Shown: one piece after another, positions 10,687 through 18,118 of the stretch
How positions within the stretch are numbered: the stretch's first letter is position 1
Layout of the letters: every line of letters starts with the position of its first letter
From: Schaalia radingae
GTDB taxonomy: Bacteria > Actinomycetota > Actinomycetes > Actinomycetales > Actinomycetaceae
Assembly: GCF_900106055.1 (NCBI RefSeq)
Contig: NZ_LT629792.1
Location: 1,674,001-1,738,000 of the forward strand
Length of the DNA stretch: 64,000 nt
Direction: 5' to 3'
Notes under the pieces: model-generated
Database searches by the model: none
Seen by the model: the letters and a program-made list of their open reading frames with translations, nothing else
What the model was told of the DNA's origin: nothing
Made by a program: the position numbers and the translations under genes

Positions 10687-11895
10687 TCACCACACCTCCT
10701 TGAAACGGTCAGCGATCTTTTCGGGAGACGTGTCGGAAATCCACGCACCCATACCTGATTCCGAACCAGCCAGGTACTTCAGTTTGCCCGGCGCGCGCAG
10801 GAATGAGAAGAACTCCAGGTGCAGGCGCAGTTCGTCGCCTTCAGGTCCGATTGGCGCCTGATGCCAGGCCGCGATGTACGGCAGCTCGATGGCCGAACCG
10901 TCCGGGTTGACGAAGAAGCGATTACCTGCCTGTAGCAAATGCAGGTAGAGGTCAGCCAGTTCTTCACGTTCTTCCTCGGTCAGATGCGCAATGTCGCGTA
11001 CGTGGCGACGTGGGACGAGGTGAGCTTCGACGGGCCAGCGCGCGGCTCCGGGGGTGAACAGCACCCAGTGTTCGCTTTGATCGAGGATACGGCGTGCACT
11101 GCGCAGCTCGGTGTCCACGATATCGTCGAACAGGTTGCGACCAGTCGCTTCGCGGTGGGCCTGAGCCTGAGTCAGCATTTGGCGGGTGCGGGGCGTCAGA
11201 TAGGGGTAGGCGTAGATCTGGCCGTGTGGGTGCGAGAGTGTGACGCCAATTTCCTTGCCGTGGTTTTCAAAGCAGAAAACCTGTTTGATGCCGGGCATTG
11301 CTGACAGTTCGCGGGTACGGTCCGCCCACGCTTCGATCACGGTGCGCATGCGCTCATGGGAGACGGTGGCCAGTGAGTCTTCAAGGTTCGGGGTGAAGCA
11401 AATGACTTCGCATCGTCCCGCGGCTGGCGCCCTGCGGTACAGGTCATCACCGTCGAGACCGTTCACGGGGATCACACCGTCAGCTGCTGCGATTTCCTGC
11501 GCCTGTTCTGGGGTTGCCATGAGGGAGGGGAAGCGGTTTTCGAAGACGACGACGTCGTAGTCTGTGTCGGGTATCTCCCCGTCGGAGTATTCGGCGCCCG
11601 GTCGTGCCGGCGCCAGCGGGTTCGCGTCTGCTGGCGGAAGGAATGTACGGTTCATGCGGTGGGTCGCCATCGGGATCCAGTCCCCGGTCAGCGGGTCTTT
11701 GCGCATCTGAGGTCCGGTCACGGGATGAACGGTCCCGTCCTCCCCTTCAATCGGTGCGAAACGATCCGGCAAGGGCCGCGGGTCATCGAGGCGACGAGTG
11801 CGCTGTCCTGATACATATTCGGGGGAATCGTCGAAATAAAAGAGGTCTCGCCCATCGGCAAGTTTGGTGGCAGTTTTGCGCACCTGAGCACTCAT
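10687..11895 (-). CDS. galT: Galactose-1-phosphate uridylyltransferase
   Basis: 402 residues. Exchanges UMP between UDP-glucose and galactose-1-phosphate. The active-site HPHGQIYAYPY (His-Pro-His) is intact, preceded by VFCFENHGKEIGVTLS. Other family blocks are KDPLTGDWIPMATHR near the N-terminus and WPVEAHLVPRRHVRDI. The ATG at 11893-11895 has GGAAGGA upstream; a GTG 18 bases earlier is possible but has no ribosome site. First gene of a galT-galK operon, transcribed divergently from the 2H phosphoesterase gene. A TGACCTAGGTCA palindrome about 140 bases upstream may be its operator (inference). Confidence 0.96.
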   Translation of the reverse strand: MSAQVRKTATKLADGRDLFYFDDSPEYVSGQRTRRLDDPRPLPDRFAPIEGEDGTVHPVTGPQMRKDPLTGDWIPMATHRMNRTFLPPADANPLAPARPGAEYSDGEIPDTDYDVVVFENRFPSLMATPEQAQEIAAADGVIPVNGLDGDDLYRRAPAAGRCEVICFTPNLEDSLATVSHERMRTVIEAWADRTRELSAMPGIKQVFCFENHGKEIGVTLSHPHGQIYAYPYLTPRTRQMLTQAQAHREATGRNLFDDIVDTELRSARRILDQSEHWVLFTPGAARWPVEAHLVPRRHVRDIAHLTEEEREELADLYLHLLQAGNRFFVNPDGSAIELPYIAAWHQAPIGPEGDELRLHLEFFSFLRAPGKLKYLAGSESGMGAWISDTSPEKIADRFKEVW

Positions 11896-12034
11896 CGCTG
11901 TGTGTCCTTCCACGTTGTCAACGAAGTTCTTGAGAGACGTTCATTTCTCGGTGCCCCGTCCGTGTCCCCACAGGCAGGCCACGTCATAAGTTTACGTTGC
12001 CATAGAGGTTTGTCACCACCACGGGGACGGCTCG

Positions 12035-12046
12035 TGACCTAGGTCA
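12035..12046. promoter_or_regulatory. Perfect palindrome TGACCTAGGTCA in the galT divergent region
   Basis: A 12-base perfect palindrome lies between galT (minus) and the phosphoesterase gene (plus). Its form and position suit a dimeric regulator. No regulator gene is adjacent and the binding protein is unknown. A 22-base direct repeat (ACCTTCACCTCACAGCCGC and ACCTTCATCTCACAGCCGC) follows at 12067-12110. Confidence 0.35.
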
Positions 12047-12199
12047 TGGCATCTACCTGCGTTGCGACCTTCACCTCACAGCCGCACCACCTTCATCTCA
12101 CAGCCGCGCCATCCCATGTACTCTTAAAAGGTCAGTCGCGCAGCGGCACCCTGGTCGCTTCGCCACGCAGCTACCTCATTGCAGAAATGGCGGTGATCC

Positions 12200-12742
12200 A
12201 TGTTCCTGCCTCCGCGCCTTGACGGCCAGGAATGGATGGGAGCAGTCATCGCCATTCCGGAGCCTTGGGTCAGCGAACTGACAGAGTTGCGTCTCGGGCT
12301 GGGTGACGTCAACGGCTCTCGTGTCCCCGCCCACATCACCGTCATGCCACCGATTGCCGTGCCGGTGGAAGATCGCACCCGAATCATTCGCCACCTCCGC
12401 TCCGTCGCGCAACGCCGCCAGCCGTTCCGCATCACCATTAAAGGTACTGACACGTTCCGCCCTCTGTCCCAGGTGGCGTTCCTGACTGTGACGCAAGGCA
12501 TGGATGAGTGCCGCAGCCTTGCAGACGATGTGCGCACCGGCCCACTTGACTACACCCTTCGATTCCCCTACCACCCTCACGTCACACTAGCTCAGGATGT
12601 TGATGACCCAGCCATTGACCTGGCTCTCGACGTCGCCGCAGATTTCGAGGCCTCTTGGATGGTTCCAGGATTTCGCCTGGACCGCGTGGACCCCACTGGC
12701 ATGTATTCCTCGCTCGCCCTTTTCGATTTCGAAACGAAGTAG
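12200..12742 (+). CDS. 2H phosphoesterase / 2'-5' RNA ligase-like protein
   Basis: Up to 180 residues. It has two His-x-Thr motifs (PAHITVMPP and YHPHVTLAQ) about 85 residues apart, the hallmark of the LigT/cyclic phosphodiesterase (2H) superfamily, which acts on cyclic phosphates or 2'-5' linkages in RNA. The real substrate is unknown. An internal ATG at 12236 (MGAVIAIPEPW) matches the usual family N-terminus, has AGGA upstream and may be the true start, giving 168 residues. A CCCTCGTC/GACGAGGG hairpin follows the stop. It sits alone between galT (divergent) and the YihY-family gene. Confidence 0.85.
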   Translation: MFLPPRLDGQEWMGAVIAIPEPWVSELTELRLGLGDVNGSRVPAHITVMPPIAVPVEDRTRIIRHLRSVAQRRQPFRITIKGTDTFRPLSQVAFLTVTQGMDECRSLADDVRTGPLDYTLRFPYHPHVTLAQDVDDPAIDLALDVAADFEASWMVPGFRLDRVDPTGMYSSLALFDFETK

Positions 12743-12760
12743 GAACGCGGATGCGGCAGC

Positions 12761-12794
12761 CTCCCTCGTCAATTTTCGTGATCGACGAGGGGAG
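12761..12794 (+). terminator. Hairpin after the 2H phosphoesterase gene
   Basis: CTCCCTCGTC pairs with GACGAGGGGAG (one bulge) across a 13-base loop, shortly after the stop codon. There is no U-run. Similar CCCTCGTC stems occur at 40987, 47316 and 52594. Confidence 0.5.
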
Positions 12795-12863
12795 ACGGCC
12801 GTCCCCTGTTGAGCAAATTCTGCCTATGCATAGCGAGCGCGCGCCGCGTCAACACCGTAGATT

Positions 12864-14594
12864 ATGAATATGACGGCAAGCACGAACGATACTCAACACG
12901 ATTTGTCGGCTACCAACGTGGGATCCACCGTTGCGCCGCCGAGCCCGCGCTCAGTACCCGGAACGTTCACGGACACCGTGCGCGAATCGGATCTGACCTA
13001 TCGTGATGAGCCATCTCCGAATGCTCCCGGTTATCATTCAGCCGAACTGGCCGGCACATATTCCGACGAAACCAAGCGCGCCTCGCATCTGCGCGGCCCG
13101 GGATTGCGCGAGACCCTCGCTACTCCGGGTCTGGTCGACAAGATCAAGGCACTGATTCAGTGGTGGAACCGGACGCGCCTGGCACGAGCATTGGCGCGAT
13201 ACAGTAAGCGTTCCGGTGGCTTGTTGTCAGGCGGTATGGCGCTGACAACGCTCCTGTCGCTGTCCGCAGCACTGGTCGTTGGCTGGACCATCTTCATGGC
13301 GGTGCTGGGAAATAACGCGGAGCTCAAAGAGGCTGTCATCAACGGTGTCAACAATGCGATGCCGGGCGTCATCGATGACGGCACGAACGGCGGGCTGGTC
13401 AACCCCGACAGTCTGCAGGTCTCCACCGCAATGTCAATCACGTCGATCGTTGCCTTCGTCGGCTTGGTGTGGTCCGCTCTGTCGGTTGTGGGGTCGCTGG
13501 GCATGGCGATTCGTTCGATGTTTGGGCTGGTGAGTGCCCCGGTTCCCATCTACAAGTCGATGCCGCGTAACCTGCTCGGCGCTCTCTGCCTGGGCGTGGG
13601 AGTGCTGGTGAGCGCCGTTTCCTCCGTAGCTCTGCGAGTGTTCGGCGATTGGATTTTCTCGACTCTGGGAATCGACGCCGGTTTCGGTAAAATTGCATTG
13701 AACATTGCGAGCCTGCTGGTCGGTTTTGCGGTTGATTTCGGCGTGTTCATTGTTCTGATTCGAATCGTGGCGCTCGTTCATCCACCTCGACGCGACCTCA
13801 TGTGGGGTGCCGCATTGGCTGCCCTCGCCGCCGGGGTGCTGCGCTTCTTGGGAACGTCCGCTGTTGGCGCCGTGTCGGGCGCAGTGTTGACCACTGCGAC
13901 GACGCTGGTCACGCTCATTTTGTGGATTAACCTGCAGATGCGTGTCATTTTGCAGATCAGTGCGTGGGTTGCGAATCCGCCTGCAATCCCGCCGACCGAT
14001 AAGTCCTCTCTGATTCACTTCAATGAGACGCCGAACTATGTCACGCTGGGTGTCCCTCGTACTTTGGAGTGGCCACACCACGCTGTGACCGGAGAGGTCG
14101 AACCGACCCCCGATCCCCCCAAGCTTTCCGATGCTCCGCTAGCCATTGACGCCTCATACCACCCCTCATTCAGCGAGGGCGAATTGGCGGCTCTAGCCAG
14201 CATGTCGCCGGAAGAAATTTCTGAACACCGTAAGGAGAAGCAGGCTCGTATGAACTTCCATCAGGCAATGAAACGTGGAGAGAATCTGGCTGACGAACGT
14301 GAAGCTCGCGGTGAAAAAACTCCGTGGAACGTCGAGGACGCCAAGCGCGAAAAAGAGGAGAAGCGTCGTCAGGCCGATGCGCGCGAACAAGTTGACGCAC
14401 TGAAAGACGATGCGGATAAGCGTCACGAGGATGAGAATCGGCGTGATGCTCTGGCTCTGGGCGAACGGCTGCTCCAGGAGCGCGAGGCTGCCGGCACTGC
14501 TCCTGACAATGCTGAGAGCACGTCAAGCAAGGATTCCGCTCAGAACACCGACATGTCAGGTACGTCCGAGGTTATCGACCGCGCCGACAAGTAG
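12864..14594 (+). CDS. YihY/BrkB-family inner membrane protein
   Basis: 576 residues. A cytoplasmic N-terminus of about 100 residues is followed by six or so membrane helices between about residues 125 and 390, and then by a long, highly charged Lys/Arg/Glu/Asp tail of about 170 residues likely to form coiled coil. The helical core, including a GGMALTTLLSLSAALVVGWT first helix, resembles the YihY/virulence-factor BrkB family, whose function is not firmly established. The start is uncertain: ATGs occur at 12864 and 12870 and neither has a clear Shine-Dalgarno site, so leaderless translation is possible. The charged tail is longer than usual for the family. Confidence 0.8.
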   Translation: MNMTASTNDTQHDLSATNVGSTVAPPSPRSVPGTFTDTVRESDLTYRDEPSPNAPGYHSAELAGTYSDETKRASHLRGPGLRETLATPGLVDKIKALIQWWNRTRLARALARYSKRSGGLLSGGMALTTLLSLSAALVVGWTIFMAVLGNNAELKEAVINGVNNAMPGVIDDGTNGGLVNPDSLQVSTAMSITSIVAFVGLVWSALSVVGSLGMAIRSMFGLVSAPVPIYKSMPRNLLGALCLGVGVLVSAVSSVALRVFGDWIFSTLGIDAGFGKIALNIASLLVGFAVDFGVFIVLIRIVALVHPPRRDLMWGAALAALAAGVLRFLGTSAVGAVSGAVLTTATTLVTLILWINLQMRVILQISAWVANPPAIPPTDKSSLIHFNETPNYVTLGVPRTLEWPHHAVTGEVEPTPDPPKLSDAPLAIDASYHPSFSEGELAALASMSPEEISEHRKEKQARMNFHQAMKRGENLADEREARGEKTPWNVEDAKREKEEKRRQADAREQVDALKDDADKRHEDENRRDALALGERLLQEREAAGTAPDNAESTSSKDSAQNTDMSGTSEVIDRADK

Positions 14595-14840
14595 CAGTAG
14601 TTTCAAGCCCCGCGCGGGGATGTCCCTGCTGCACGTTGAGCTTGGAGCCTGAGCCGGTCGTTCAAGCCCCGCGCGTGGGGAATGCCCGCTCTCCTCGTGC
14701 CTTGTGTTGTCGTGGCTGAAGACTGGCCCTCGTGTCACCGTGCGTGGGGGGTAGGTGTCCTCCCCCTCTTGTAACGCCTTTCGCGGAGGCATGAGTGCCT
14801 CGCTCTTTGTCTCGAGTGCGAGATGAGAGATACGCCTTTC
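14595..14840. other. Intergenic stretch before the cassette repeat
   Basis: About 245 bases between the YihY-family gene and the duplicated cassette. It contains two direct copies of TTCAAGCCCCGCGCG (14601 and 14662 regions). Overlapping minus-strand frames of up to 200 codons continue into the repeat but have low-complexity Pro/His/Thr-rich products and are not called as genes. Confidence 0.6.
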
Positions 14841-15795
14841 CTCTTTTCGTCCCCGAGGTTCGATTTGGCGTGGTGGTGGGTTCGTTGTATGGCTGTGGGT
14901 GGTGCGTGTGGTTGGGTGGGTGGGCTTGTGACCTGTGGGAATGCTTGGCCAGTGGGGTCAGTGCGGGTCCTTTGGGCTGTGGATGTGTGTCGAGTTCGAA
15001 CCTGGGGGAACATGCCCGGGGCCTCGTGTGATCGTCGCTCGTGTGATTGTCGAGGGTAGACAGGGGTCGTGCTTTGCGGGGATGGCTCAAGCTTGCGCTT
15101 TCTTGTGGGCTGAAGGGTTTCGTGTGGGGGTGCGCGTGCGCATACAGCGTCTTCCCACATTGTGGGAATTCTTGTTCCCGCATGCTTGTCCTCCCCTCTT
15201 TCCCCGTCTGTCGATCTGAAGAGGGTTCTGCTGCTAACCGCTTACACGGACGAGGCGTTTGCACTGGTCAGGAGTAACCTCACGGGAGGTAGAGCCGTGA
15301 TGAATCCAGTGAGAGGCTTCCAGATCGACAGGTGGGTGCAGAAAGAGTTTGGTCCACAATTATGAATTGGGGCTGTACGGGCAGCAGTACTGTTCCGTAG
15401 TGTGGTGCACATGACACGACGATCACGACGCGGCACGCTGCTGGTTCCAGTATTGGCTGGCTTGCTCACTCTGGCTGCATGCAACCACGGGGAAGGCGGG
15501 AACCAGAGTGGCAGCGCTCAAAGCCCTCAATCCCACAGCGGGTCACACGAAGCGGCGCAAAGCATACCCATGTCCGGTGAGTACCCGATTTTACCCAACG
15601 GGAAGCTCGGCAGGCCCGTGGACTGGGTGGAACCACACGAACCACAACTACCCAGTGCTGCCACCAACATGGACGCGTTCGGGGCACGCTACTTCGCCGA
15701 GTACTACCTCAACCTCCTCGCATACTCCATCAACACCGGCAACACCACCACCCTCAAAAAAGTCAGCAGCCCAGAATGCAAAGTCTGCCAATCAT
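14841..15795 (+). repeat. Cassette block A, copy 1 (leader plus lipoprotein N-terminal half)
   Basis: Near-identical in inverted orientation to 50940-51884. It covers about 560 bases of G/T-rich non-coding leader, the lipoprotein start and the lipoprotein domain up to KVCQSY. Differences include a 15-base indel near 15033, scattered substitutions, a 9-base indel in the signal peptide and a diverged linker after the lipobox (about 15485-15565). Confidence 0.93.
15300..15365 (+). CDS. Possible 21-residue leader peptide upstream of the lipoprotein
   Basis: A short frame beginning MNPVRGFQIDRW and ending EFGPQL lies 45 bases before the lipoprotein ATG, with GGGAGG about ten bases upstream. The same frame is intact in copy 2 (51377-51442). 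Because the whole region is nearly identical between copies, this conservation is weak evidence for translation. It could also be read as the end of a 67-codon frame starting at 15162. Confidence 0.25.
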   Translation: MNPVRGFQIDRWVQKEFGPQL

Positions 15796-16067
15796 ATGTC
15801 AGAAAGATCGAAAACTTAGATAGCAATACCGACTGGGTCGACAGTATGAGATTCAAAATCGATTCATTCAATTCAGTGGAGCTGTATCCAGAAGAGTCGG
15901 ATCTATATCTCGTCGAATTTCTGGCAACTTCCGCTCCCTATGTCGTGTACTTAGATGGAGAACTGACTTCGTTTGAAGAGGAAAGAGTGCTCATCCAACT
16001 TGACCTCCGTCAGGCCAATTCTGAGTTCACTGTAAATAGGTTCTTTGCGAAAGAAAGAGAGGACTAA
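15411..16067 (+). CDS. DUF6318-family lipoprotein, cassette copy 1
   Basis: About 218 residues from the ATG at 15411 (GTG codons lie just upstream). The basic N-terminus MTRRSRRG, a hydrophobic helix and the lipobox LAAC predict a lipid-anchored surface protein. A Ser/Gly/Gln-rich linker follows. The core, from IPMSGEYP through GARYFAEYYLNLLAYSINTGN to VSSPECKVCQSY, matches the DUF6318 lipoproteins of Actinomycetaceae; function unknown. The C-terminal third is A/T-richer than its surroundings and unrelated to the same region of copy 2 (50642-51331). The stop lies 4 bases before the next ATG, so the two genes are coupled. Confidence 0.8.
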   Translation: MTRRSRRGTLLVPVLAGLLTLAACNHGEGGNQSGSAQSPQSHSGSHEAAQSIPMSGEYPILPNGKLGRPVDWVEPHEPQLPSAATNMDAFGARYFAEYYLNLLAYSINTGNTTTLKKVSSPECKVCQSYVRKIENLDSNTDWVDSMRFKIDSFNSVELYPEESDLYLVEFLATSAPYVVYLDGELTSFEEERVLIQLDLRQANSEFTVNRFFAKERED

Positions 16068-16071
16068 AAAT

Positions 16072-16920
16072 ATGCGTTTTGCGGCAATCTCTTTACTTTG
16101 TTTATCTCTCGCTTTGAGCCTCCCATCGGAATTCGCAGGCGACCCGGACGAAGGAAACTTCAGCACCGCCGCAACTAGTGCTTCAGAAGGCGAGCTACAA
16201 GTTGAGGTTTCCATCAAACAGACTGTCTCAACATCGGGATCCGAAGGCACTGCATACAACCTTGGAACTTCTAGTGTTAGCCAAGGTGGTGTGGTTGAGG
16301 TTGTTGAGGGGCCGGTTGGTGGGTTTCGTGTACCGGGCTGGCAGGTGCGCTGCAAGATCGGCACCGGCACAGCCGGCGCCACACCAGCAGACAAATGCAC
16401 CCCACCACCAACAGAAAAACCTGAAGGAAAAGAACCAGACCAGCCCGCCACTCCGTCAACCGACACCATCGTGCGCACAGCCCTAAACACCATCACCCTA
16501 CGCGGCGCAGGCCTGACCATCCAACCACACCAACACGCCTTCACCGAAGTGCCCTCCAACATCTACGCCGCCACCCCCACCCAAACCCACACCCTCACCG
16601 TCTTCAACCACACCGTCACCCTCACCCTTCACGCCTCCACCTACACATTCGACTTCAACGACCACACCCCACCACTGGTCACCACCACCCCAGGAAACCC
16701 CTACCCCAACATGGTGCACACACACTCATGGCAAAACGAATCACCCCACCAAACCGTCACACTGACCACCACGTGGGACGTCACACTAACCAACCCGTTC
16801 ACCGGCACCACGCACACCATCCCTAGCATTACAAGCACAAGAGAAACCAGCGCCCCATTCCTGTTAACCAAACCCCACCAAGTCCTCACCGACCACGCCG
16901 AAAAAACCCACGGACACTAA
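16072..16920 (+). CDS. Secreted protein of unknown function, cassette copy 1
   Basis: 282 residues with a signal peptide (MRFAAISLLCLSLALSLPSEFAG) and an AGAGAGGA ribosome site. Residues 24 to about 72 are unique to this copy. From VVEVVEGPVGGFRVPGW to the end it is virtually identical to the protein at 49800-50645. That region has two Cys (VRCKIG, ADKCTPPP) likely to form a disulfide, a Pro/Glu-rich linker, and a Thr/His-rich, probably beta-rich domain (THTLTVFNHTVTLTLHAS). No known enzyme motif was recognised. Codons in the shared part end almost always in C. Always paired with a DUF6318 lipoprotein here, so a joint surface role is inferred. Confidence 0.75.
   Translation: MRFAAISLLCLSLALSLPSEFAGDPDEGNFSTAATSASEGELQVEVSIKQTVSTSGSEGTAYNLGTSSVSQGGVVEVVEGPVGGFRVPGWQVRCKIGTGTAGATPADKCTPPPTEKPEGKEPDQPATPSTDTIVRTALNTITLRGAGLTIQPHQHAFTEVPSNIYAATPTQTHTLTVFNHTVTLTLHASTYTFDFNDHTPPLVTTTPGNPYPNMVHTHSWQNESPHQTVTLTTTWDVTLTNPFTGTTHTIPSITSTRETSAPFLLTKPHQVLTDHAEKTHGH
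16286..16920 (+). repeat. Cassette block B, copy 1
   Basis: About 635 bases nearly identical to the reverse complement of 49800-50435; I saw essentially one difference (Val versus Ala in the TPSTDTI-V/A-RTALN segment). The similarity stops exactly at the stop codon of both genes. Confidence 0.95.
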
Positions 16921-17140
16921 ACAGGAAGAACAGTCGCAAACGAACAGCACAAGCAACGCAACACTATTCAGCAAAACTAGCAACGCACCACACGTGAACG
17001 TTTGAAACTCAGCAGTATCGTGCGGGCGATCCAGGGTCATGAGGTAGAAGACTGGCGAGCGTCGTCAGATCGGAAAGAGCCTATTTTTTCAGGAGATCTG
17101 GCTCGCACACACTGCTGTTCTTCAACGGGTGTGATTGCAA
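16921..17140. other. Intergenic region between cassette copy 1 and exoA
   Basis: 220 bases between converging genes. No gene is visible. A weak GAGCC/GGCTC inverted repeat around 17082-17104 with a T-run in its loop might be a terminator for either side. Confidence 0.5.
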
Positions 17141-17962
17141 TTAATCGAACTCATACGACACGGTCAAAGCGGCATGGTCTGACATGCGCGCATCGTAAGA
17201 GGCGGCGCGATCAATCGAAAAGGACCGTGCCTTTTGCGCCAGATCCGGCGTCACAAACTGATAATCAATGCGCCACCCGGCGTCATTATCGAATGCTTTG
17301 CCTCGCCACGACCACCACGTGTATGGGCCTTGGACATCCCCCGCAAGCTCGCGGACGGTGTCGCACCAGCCACCCTCGGCCCATGACGACACAAAGGCAA
17401 TTTCCTCGTCGAGCACTCCGGCACGCTTGTTGTGGTTCGGCTTCCAGTTCTTGATGTCCAATTCGGAGCGAACGATGTTGAAATCTCCCGCAACGAGAGC
17501 TTGACGCCCCTTCGCCGAATTCGCAGCTTTCAACAGTTCGCTCATGCGCGCTGACACCCTCGGCAGGTGCGCCATCTTGGCATCCTGCTTCGGTGTATCC
17601 TTCTCGCCCGAATGGAAATACGCCGACACAAGCGTCAGTGGAGTGGCAAATTCAAGGTCTACTTCCAGCCAGCGACCCGAATCCACATCACTTTCCTGGT
17701 CGTCCAGCGTTGTCCGCACGTCTCCGATCAGCGCCTCGTTCTCAATCGGGACAGCGACTGCTACGCCCGCACGCCCTTTCGCCCGCGATGGCACGGCCAC
17801 AACATGCCACTGCGACCCCAGAATCTCACGCGTCACTTCTTCCGGCGCGCGCACCTCCTGCATCAGGAGGACGTCGGGGTGCTGGCGGTTCAACCAGTCG
17901 TTCAGTCCTCGTTTAGCGGCAGCGCGGATCCCGTTGAGGTTGACAGTCGTGACGTTCAGCAT
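17141..17962 (-). CDS. Exodeoxyribonuclease III / AP endonuclease
   Basis: 273 residues of the Xth/ExoA family. It nicks DNA at abasic sites and degrades 3' ends in base-excision repair. All signature pieces are present: NLNGIRAA, LLMQEVRAPEE with the metal-binding Glu, ALVAGDFNIVRSELDIKN with catalytic Asp and Asn, GWRIDYQFVTP, and the C-terminal SDHAALTVSY Asp-His pair. The ATG at 17960-17962 follows AGAGG. A palindromic repeat lies about 26 bases upstream, between this gene and the divergent metal exporter. Confidence 0.95.
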   Translation of the reverse strand: MLNVTTVNLNGIRAAAKRGLNDWLNRQHPDVLLMQEVRAPEEVTREILGSQWHVVAVPSRAKGRAGVAVAVPIENEALIGDVRTTLDDQESDVDSGRWLEVDLEFATPLTLVSAYFHSGEKDTPKQDAKMAHLPRVSARMSELLKAANSAKGRQALVAGDFNIVRSELDIKNWKPNHNKRAGVLDEEIAFVSSWAEGGWCDTVRELAGDVQGPYTWWSWRGKAFDNDAGWRIDYQFVTPDLAQKARSFSIDRAASYDARMSDHAALTVSYEFD

Positions 17963-17987
17963 GCCTCTATTGTGCCCGAAACTTCAC

Positions 17988-18015
17988 CGAGTGGTCGCTT
18001 GCAAGCGACCACTCG
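17988..18015. repeat. Palindromic repeat, copy 3
   Basis: A perfect 28-base palindrome: CGAGTGGTCGC, then TTGCAA, then GCGACCACTCG. Here it lies between divergent genes (exoA and the CDF exporter), a position where a transcription terminator would make no sense. Confidence 0.95.
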
Positions 18016-18069
18016 ACATCACGGACTTGGCAAGGCAGCGAGAAATGGCTACTCTATAGCCAACCAAGG

Positions 18070-18086
18070 ATACCCCCTTGGGGTAT
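18070..18086. promoter_or_regulatory. CsoR-family-type operator upstream of the CDF exporter
   Basis: ATACCCCCTTGGGGTAT is an inverted repeat of ATACCCC around CTT. It closely resembles operators of CsoR-family repressors (TACCCC/GGGGTA), which sense Cu(I) and, in relatives, other metals or sulfur species. It lies 32 bases before the exporter ATG and just after a TATAGC hexamer that could be the -10. No csoR-like gene is in the window. Confidence 0.65.
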
Positions 18087-18118
18087 TGATTTTCGTTGTC
18101 ACCTAGCGAAAGGACGCC

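Noticed and set aside
14662..15264. 200-codon minus-strand ORF in the cassette leader (and a 141-codon equivalent at 51478-51903)
   Set aside because: Low-complexity Pro/His/Thr-rich product, no ribosome site, and the C-terminal part is not shared between copies because the repeat ends inside it.
15162..15365. 67-codon plus-strand ORF upstream of the lipoprotein
   Set aside because: Present in both near-identical copies but this does not show selection; no Shine-Dalgarno site. Only the 21-codon end with a ribosome site was kept, at low confidence.
17060..17080. Sequence resembling a sequencing adapter (AGATCGGAAAGAGC)
   Set aside because: One base differs from the common adapter and the flanks continue as ordinary genomic sequence; most likely chance.
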